From: Deinococcus aquaedulcis
GTDB taxonomy: Bacteria; Deinococcota; Deinococci; Deinococcales; Deinococcaceae
Reading direction: 5' to 3'
Assembly (NCBI RefSeq): GCF_019693445.1
Contig: NZ_JAHRBL010000004.1
Coordinates: 186,001 to 250,000, forward strand
Length of the DNA stretch: 64,000 nucleotides
The stretch's first letter is position 1, and each line of letters begins with the position of its first letter. Position numbers and translations under genes: made by a program. This document shows positions 58,903 through 64,000 of the stretch, in pieces. A model generated the notes under the pieces. It saw only the letters and a program-made list of their open reading frames with translations. It did not search any database and was not told where the DNA came from.

Positions 58903-60186
58903 ATGCTGGACCTGAAATTTATCCGTGAACACGCTGGCACCGTCAAGCACGCCGTGCAGGTCAAGGGCCTGAGCCTGGATATTGACGAGGTGCTGCGCCT
59001 GGACCGCGAACTGGTGGAACTCAAGCAGCGCGTGGAGGCCATGCAGGCCGAGCGTAATGCCAACGCCAAGCTGGTGCCCAAGGCCAGCCCCGAAGAGCGC
59101 CCGGCCCTGATTCAGAAGGGCAAGGATCTGGCTGAGGAAATCAAGGCCCTGGAACCCGCCTTGCGCGCCCACGAGGACAGCCTGAAACAGTTGCTGCTGC
59201 GCGTGCCCAACATTCCGCACCCCAGCGTGCCGGTAGGCAAGGACGACAGCGAGAACGTGGAACTGCGCCGCGAAGGCACCCTGCCCGCCTTTGCCTACCC
59301 GCCGCTGGACCATGTGGAACTGCTGGAACGGCAGGGCTGGAGCGACCCCGAACGCGTGGCCCGGGTGTCGGGCAGCCGCAGTTATCTGCTGAAAGGCGAG
59401 GCCGTGATGCTGGAAATGGCCGTGCTGACCTTCGCCCTGGATTTCCTGGCGGGGCGCGGCTTTACGCCCCTGTCCACCACCGCGCTGGCCCGCCCCGACG
59501 CCTTTGTGGGCAGCGGGCACTTCCCGGGCGGCGAGGATCAGGTGTACAAGGTTGAGGGTGACGAGCTGATGCTGGCGGGCACCGCCGAGGTGCCGGTGAA
59601 CAGCCTGTACGCGGGCGAGCAACTGGCGGCCGAGGCGCTGCCGATCACCTACGCGGCGATCAGCGCGGCCTTCCGCAGCGAGGCGGGGTCGGCAGGGCGC
59701 GACGTGCGCGGGCTGATTCGCGTGCACGAGTTCCGCAAGGTGGAGCAGTACGTGCTCTGCCGCGCCGACGAGGCCGAGGGCCTGCGCTGGTTCCAGACCA
59801 TCCTGGGGAACGCCGAAGCCCTGCTGCAGGCCCTGGAACTGCCCTACCGCGTGGTGCAGAACTGCACGGGCGACATGGGGGCCGGCAAGGTGCTCATGTA
59901 CGACCTGGAAACCTGGGTGCCCAGCGAAGGGCTGTACCGCGAAACGCATTCGTGCTCGTACTTGGGCGACTGGCAGGCGCGGCGCACCGGCCTGCGCTAC
60001 CGCGACGAACACGGCAAGCTGCTGTACGCCCACACCCTGAACAACACCGGCATTGCGGTGCCGCGCATTCTGGTGCCCCTGCTGGAAAACCACCAGCAGG
60101 CCGACGGCACGGTCCGCGTGCCCGAAGCCCTGCGCCCGTATCTGGGGGGCAAGGCGGTGCTGGGGCGGGCGGTGAGAGAGGGGTGA
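58903..60186 (+). CDS. serS: seryl-tRNA synthetase
   Basis: A 427-residue class II synthetase that charges tRNA-Ser. The N-terminal long antiparallel coiled coil (about 25-105) is followed by the catalytic domain with TAEVPVNSLYAGE, motif 2 FRSEAGSAGRDVRGLIRVHEF and motif 3 near the C-terminus (NNTGIAVPRIL). ATG 58903 gives the family start MLDLKFIRE behind a G-rich stretch. A good terminator follows. Confidence 0.97.
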   Translation: MLDLKFIREHAGTVKHAVQVKGLSLDIDEVLRLDRELVELKQRVEAMQAERNANAKLVPKASPEERPALIQKGKDLAEEIKALEPALRAHEDSLKQLLLRVPNIPHPSVPVGKDDSENVELRREGTLPAFAYPPLDHVELLERQGWSDPERVARVSGSRSYLLKGEAVMLEMAVLTFALDFLAGRGFTPLSTTALARPDAFVGSGHFPGGEDQVYKVEGDELMLAGTAEVPVNSLYAGEQLAAEALPITYAAISAAFRSEAGSAGRDVRGLIRVHEFRKVEQYVLCRADEAEGLRWFQTILGNAEALLQALELPYRVVQNCTGDMGAGKVLMYDLETWVPSEGLYRETHSCSYLGDWQARRTGLRYRDEHGKLLYAHTLNNTGIAVPRILVPLLENHQQADGTVRVPEALRPYLGGKAVLGRAVREG

Positions 60187-60202
60187 TGGTTGATAGAGAA
60201 AG

Positions 60203-60232
60203 GCAGATGGCTTGCGGGCTGTCTGCTTTTTT
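60203..60232 (+). terminator. intrinsic terminator of serS
   Basis: Arms GCAGATGGC and GCTGTCTGC (two wobbles) with a 6-base loop, followed by six T. The left side also reads as 7-bp units. Confidence 0.85.
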
Positions 60233-60259
60233 GTGTGGCTGGCCGGGGGCGCTGGCTTG

Positions 60260-60289
60260 CTCATGGCCCATAGCTCATGGCCCAGAGCC
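60260..60289. repeat. 7-bp-phased repeat between serS and ruvX
   Basis: Four units CTCATGG, CCCATAG, CTCATGG, CCCAGAG in tandem, just before the convergent ruvX stop codon. Same words as at 19829. Confidence 0.65.
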
Positions 60290-60292
60290 TCT

Positions 60293-60736
60293 TTAGCCTT
60301 GCTCTGGCCCGCTCGCCGCTGTGTCCCCACTCAGAGCGCCTTGCTCCCGTTCCTGACCCAACAGGTACAGTTCCAGAATCTGCACCGCTGCGGCCTCGTC
60401 CTCATCGGCGGCGCCCAGGTCGCGGGCGCGGCGGGTGGTAAAGCGTTCGTCCTGGTAGGCCACGCGGTAGCCGCGTTCCTGCAGCACACGGCCAAAGGCG
60501 CGCACGCGGTCAGCGGCGGGGCTGGGGGCGCCGTCGGTGCGCAGGGGCAGGCCCAGCAGCAGCAGCGTGGCGCCGGTGTCCTCGACTTTCAGGCGCACGG
60601 CCTTCAGGTCCAGCGGCAGGCGCTTGCGGTCCACGCTGCCGCGCCCAAAGGCCAGTCGCCCGGCGCTCACCGCGAAGCCAATGCGCGACTTGCTGACATC
60701 CAGGGCCAGAACCACGGGCGGCGCGGGATCACTCAC
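60293..60736 (-). CDS. ruvX: RuvX/YqgF family nuclease
   Basis: A 147-residue RNase H-fold protein of the YqgF/RuvX family, implicated in Holliday-junction resolution and/or 16S rRNA processing. Marks are LALDVSKSRIGFAVS (first catalytic Asp), LGLPLRTDG, DERFTTRRAR and DEDEAAAVQILELYL. I chose GTG 60736, because TACACT lies 7 bases upstream and because this gives the usual length; an upstream ATG would add 21 residues that do not fit the family. Confidence 0.92.
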   Translation of the reverse strand: MSDPAPPVVLALDVSKSRIGFAVSAGRLAFGRGSVDRKRLPLDLKAVRLKVEDTGATLLLLGLPLRTDGAPSPAADRVRAFGRVLQERGYRVAYQDERFTTRRARDLGAADEDEAAAVQILELYLLGQEREQGALSGDTAASGPEQG

Positions 60737-60743
60737 GGCCCGG

Positions 60744-60775
60744 AGTGTAGCAGGGTGCCCTTCGGGCGTTACCCT
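60744..60775. promoter_or_regulatory. divergent leaderless promoters of ruvX and the enoyl-CoA hydratase
   Basis: TACACT (minus, 60744-60749) is 7 bases before the ruvX GTG. TACCCT (plus, 60770-60775) is 7 bases before ATG 60783. Confidence 0.6.
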
Positions 60776-60782
60776 GGGGCCC

Positions 60783-61571
<789 letters not shown>

Positions 61572-61727
61572 GGGCAGGGGAGGAGGTTAGGGGCTGCTGC
61601 ACGCCTGGGCTGAAGAGAGAAGGGGGACGTTCGGCCCGGCCAAAACGACAGAGCCGCCCTGAACCACAGAAGGGCCTGCATCAGAGTTTTCCCCACTGCT
61701 CGACCCCTCGGCCCACCTTCATGCCAC

Positions 61728-61760
61728 AAAAAACCCAGACGCCCCTTTGGACGCCTGGGC
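61728..61760 (-). terminator. intrinsic terminator of the acidic coiled-coil gene
   Basis: On the minus strand CCCAGGCGTCC and GGGGCGTCTGGG pair over 11 bp and are followed by six T. It lies about 12 bases past the stop codon at 61772. Confidence 0.85.
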
Positions 61761-61771
61761 TCCTTCTTCCC

Positions 61772-62392
61772 TTACTTGTCCAGCGGGTCCGGGTTGCGGC
61801 TGGCCATCTTGCCTTCTTCAATGGTGTTGTCGTGGCGGAACTGCTTTTCGCGTTCGCCTTCCAGGGCCACGCCCGCGCGGTGGTCGCCGGGTTCCAGGCG
61901 CTTGTCGCTATGCTGCATGGTGGGGTCGGGGGTGGTGGGCACGCCGGCCGGGCGCTCGTCGGGGGTGCGGTCGGCGGGGGTCACGTAGGGGTCGCGGTCG
62001 GTCATGGTGGCCTCCTGGTGGTGGGGTCGGGGCATGGCGTCGGGGACGGTGGGTTCGGTGGCGGCGCCCGGCGGGGTGGCGGGCCTGGGGCTCAGGCCCC
62101 CCGGGGCGGCGTCGGCGGCGGCGGGTTCAGGCTCGGTGTTCAGCTCGGCCATCAGGCGCTCGCGGGCGCGGATCTCGTCTTCCAGGCGCCGCACCTCTTC
62201 CTGCACCCCCGAGAGCACGTCAGCCGGGGCCCCGGCATGGTACGAGCGGCCAAGGCGGGCGTACAGGGCGTCAAGTTCGCGGCCCAGCTGAAAGATTTCC
62301 ATGCGCAGCCGCGCGGCGTGCGCCACCTCTTCGCCCCGGCGCTGCACCCGCTCTGCGCCCCGTTTGACGGTGTTCAGAATGTTGTCCAGCAT
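61772..62392 (-). CDS. coiled-coil plus disordered protein with an internal in-frame start
   Basis: The full product is 206 residues. Residues 1 to about 95 are helical coiled coil (GRELDALYARLGRSYHAG, then EEVRRLEDEIRARERL). Residues 96-129 are a Pro/Ala linker. Residues 130-206 form a separate hydrophilic module (MTDRDPYVTPADR to the end SRNPDPLDK). An in-frame ATG at 62003-62005 (residue 130) has a perfect AGGAGG site five bases upstream, so a 77-residue short form is likely also made. No known family. The main start has CACACT 7 bases upstream, as at the acidic protein gene 19899-20411. Confidence 0.75.
   Translation of the reverse strand: MLDNILNTVKRGAERVQRRGEEVAHAARLRMEIFQLGRELDALYARLGRSYHAGAPADVLSGVQEEVRRLEDEIRARERLMAELNTEPEPAAADAAPGGLSPRPATPPGAATEPTVPDAMPRPHHQEATMTDRDPYVTPADRTPDERPAGVPTTPDPTMQHSDKRLEPGDHRAGVALEGEREKQFRHDNTIEEGKMASRNPDPLDK
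62011..62016 (-). promoter_or_regulatory. internal ribosome binding site
   Basis: AGGAGG on the minus strand, five bases before in-frame ATG 62005 within the coiled-coil gene. It is far stronger than anything before the main start. Confidence 0.65.
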
Positions 62393-62472
62393 GCCTGTCA
62401 GTGTGCGCCCGCCGCCGGTGAGGTTGGGGCGGGTGGGCTGCAGAAAACCTTAACGGGGGCAGACCCTGGGCC

Positions 62473-62514
62473 GTGAGCCATGAGCCATGAGCCATGAGCC
62501 ATGAGCCATGAGCC
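62473..62514. repeat. tandem heptanucleotide array
   Basis: Six copies of a 7-bp unit: GTGAGCC then five ATGAGCC. It lies 15 bases before the convergent end of the debranching-enzyme gene. Same words as the phased hairpins at 19829 and 60260. Confidence 0.9.
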
Positions 62515-62529
62515 AGTTTCCCGTCTGGG

Positions 62530-64000
62530 TTAGCGGCTGGCGACCACCTCGGTAGGATGGGGGACGGCGTCGGCGTTGCTGCCCAGCAGGGGCCACAGGG
62601 CCAGGGGAATGGCGGCGTCCCAGCCCTGGGGGTGGCAGGCGGCGGGATAGGGGACGGGGGGCGTGTGGGCCTCGCGGGGGAAGCCGGCAAACAGTTCGCT
62701 GAGGCGGTGGTCGGGGGCGGCGCGGGCGGCGTCAAAGAGGGCGCGGGCCACCTGCTGGGCCTGGGCGTGCAGGCCGCAGCGGGCCATGCCCAGGGCCGCC
62801 AGGGCGGTGTCGTGTGGCCACACGCTGCCGTTGTGGTACGACACCGGGTTGTAGCGCCGCTCCCCGGTGCCCAGGGTGCGAATGCCCCAGCCGCTCCACA
62901 GTTCTGGGCCCAGGGCGCTGGCGGCCACCTGCACCGCGTAGGGCGGGGCAATGATGCCGGTGCACAGGGTATGGGCCGCGTTGCTCACCAGCACCCGCAG
63001 CGGCTGTTTATCGCCGTTCAGGCCGTGCACGTAGGTGCCGCGCTCCGGCCACCAGAAGGCCCGCTGAAAGGCCGCCTGCAGCGCCAGGGCCCGCGCGTCC
63101 CAGGCTTCGGCGGCTCCGGGTTCGCCCAGCTGGCGGTACATGCTGGCCGCCGCGCGGTAGGCCGCGTAGGCGTAGCCCTGGACCTCGATCACCGCCACAT
63201 GGCCGCTGACATCCACCCCGTCCTCGGTAAAGGTGGAGTCGCCGCTGTCTTTCCAGACCGCGTTGGTAATCCCGTTGGGGTCCGGGGTGTATTCCAGAAA
63301 GCCGTCGCCGTCGGGGTCGCCGTCGTGCAGGCACCACTGCAGGGCCGCTTCCCAGTGCGGGCGCAGTTCCCCGGCCAGGGCGGGGTCCGTGCGGGCCAGT
63401 TCGCCCACCAGCCACACGAACAGCGGCGTGGCGTCGGCGGTGGCGTAGTAGGGGCGGTGCGGGGTGTGGCCCAGGCGTGTCAGCTCGCCCACCCGCAGTT
63501 CGTGCAGGATCTTGCCGGGCTGCTCCAGGGTCATTGGGTCGTGGCGCACGCCCTGGTGGGCGGCGAGGTAGCGCGCCACCGTGCGGGCCAGCTCGGGCAG
63601 GTGGCGGTGCACCATCAGCGCCATCAGCATAGAGTCGCGGCCAAAAGGCGCCACGAACCAGGGCAGGCCCGCCGCCGGAAAGGCGCCGTGGTCGGTCTGA
63701 AAACTCAGGCTGCGCAGGTCGGCCACGCTGCGCTCCAGCACCTGCTGGTCGGCGGGGTCGGGCAGCTGCACCTGGGCGCGCAGCCTCTCGGTGAGGGCGC
63801 GGTATTCGGCCAGCAGCGCCGCCGGGTCGCCGGGGGTAGGCACCTCATCGTCCTGCAGGGGAAAGACGCTCACCTGTAATTGGGTGTGGGCATCTGGCAA
63901 TGTCCAGACCAGGGCCTCGCCGTCCCAGGTGGCGGGGAGGCTGGCCTGCACCACGGTGCGGCTGCGCAGGCCGTCGCCCGCCGCATACGCGAAGGTCACG
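62530..64000 (-). CDS. glycogen-debranching-type glycosidase (amylo-alpha-1,6-glucosidase), 5' end outside the window
   Basis: The C-terminal 490 residues of an (alpha/alpha)6 glycosidase; the gene continues past position 64000. Typical debranching-enzyme C-domain features are FVAPFGRDSMLMALM (N/GRDS motif), GKILHELRVGE, YYATADATPLFVWL, DSTFTEDG, and the C-terminal NPVSYHNGSVWPHDTALAALG. This set matches GDE_C/MGH1-type enzymes that act on glycogen or sucrosyl/trehalosyl sugars. It would complement treY-treZ and the alpha-amylase in the same region. A heptad repeat follows the stop codon. Confidence 0.9.
   Translation of the reverse strand, partial: VTFAYAAGDGLRSRTVVQASLPATWDGEALVWTLPDAHTQLQVSVFPLQDDEVPTPGDPAALLAEYRALTERLRAQVQLPDPADQQVLERSVADLRSLSFQTDHGAFPAAGLPWFVAPFGRDSMLMALMVHRHLPELARTVARYLAAHQGVRHDPMTLEQPGKILHELRVGELTRLGHTPHRPYYATADATPLFVWLVGELARTDPALAGELRPHWEAALQWCLHDGDPDGDGFLEYTPDPNGITNAVWKDSGDSTFTEDGVDVSGHVAVIEVQGYAYAAYRAAASMYRQLGEPGAAEAWDARALALQAAFQRAFWWPERGTYVHGLNGDKQPLRVLVSNAAHTLCTGIIAPPYAVQVAASALGPELWSGWGIRTLGTGERRYNPVSYHNGSVWPHDTALAALGMARCGLHAQAQQVARALFDAARAAPDHRLSELFAGFPREAHTPPVPYPAACHPQGWDAAIPLALWPLLGSNADAVPHPTEVVASR

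Noticed and set aside
62473..62514. CRISPR-like array
   Set aside because: The units are 7 bp, directly abutting and without spacers, so it is a simple tandem repeat.

Overview
The window is high-GC DNA that reads as a chromosomal segment of a Deinococcus species or close relative. The evidence is gene content typical of the Deinococcus-Thermus group (a ba3-type cytochrome oxidase with its one-helix subunit, treY-treZ trehalose synthesis, DUF4157 and DUF72 proteins, many lineage-restricted secreted or acidic proteins) and promoter style. More than 20 genes have a -10 element of form TANNNT only 5-11 bases before the start codon, so their mRNAs should be leaderless or nearly so, as is common in Deinococcus. 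The assignment rests on the sequence alone and on recognised families.

Layout. 1-2.8 kb: the end of a lipoprotein gene, hisF-hisIE (minus) and a single-domain response regulator. 2.8-7 kb: a DUF72 protein and a compact ba3 oxidase operon (subunits IIa, II, I and a membrane-anchored cytochrome c). 7.0-7.3 kb: tRNA-His and tRNA-Leu on one transcription unit. 7.4-14.2 kb: a secreted protein, trigger factor, a 1148-residue hybrid histidine kinase and a small orphan gene. 14.8-19.8 kb: a fatty-acid synthesis cluster fabH-fabD-dinB-fabG-acpP-fabF with palindromic operators before fabH and acpP. 19.9-29.3 kb: accessory genes, including an acidic disordered protein, an ankyrin protein, a thiolase with an operator on its -10, a four-gene membrane-protein/Cro-type-regulator operon with tandem operators, DoxX-like, GNAT, phosphoesterase, DUF3298 and BAX-inhibitor proteins. 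29.3-29.8 kb: a gene-free stretch with a MITE-like element. 29.8-38.8 kb: treZ-treY and an unusually long RNase R. 39-43.7 kb: exonuclease III, an aminotransferase, gatB and a membrane protein. 43.9-47.7 kb: a Kef-type antiporter fused to a UBP zinc finger, then the Pit phosphate transporter with its DUF47 partner and a candidate Pho box. 47.9-52.5 kb: a DUF4157 (eCIS-core/polymorphic-toxin type) protein with two co-transcribed partners, the first a GC mosaic. 52.6-64 kb: a modular alpha-amylase lipoprotein with a LacI-type operator, DUF427, BsuPI and beta-lactamase-fold secreted proteins, gatC-serS, ruvX and a divergent enoyl-CoA hydratase, an acidic protein with an internal start, and a glycogen-debranching-type enzyme cut by the window end.

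How it works together. The oxidase operon encodes a complete terminal oxidase plus electron donor. The fab genes encode initiation, malonyl loading, reduction, carrier and elongation steps of type II fatty-acid synthesis. treY-treZ, the alpha-amylase and the debranching enzyme handle maltodextrins and trehalose. hisF-hisIE, gatB/gatC and serS are housekeeping. The most unusual items are the DUF4157 locus with its AT-rich insert, a family of intergenic hairpins built from 7-8 bp phased units, the shared AACGGGCGTT operator core on two lipid genes, and the UBP zinc finger on a cation/proton antiporter.
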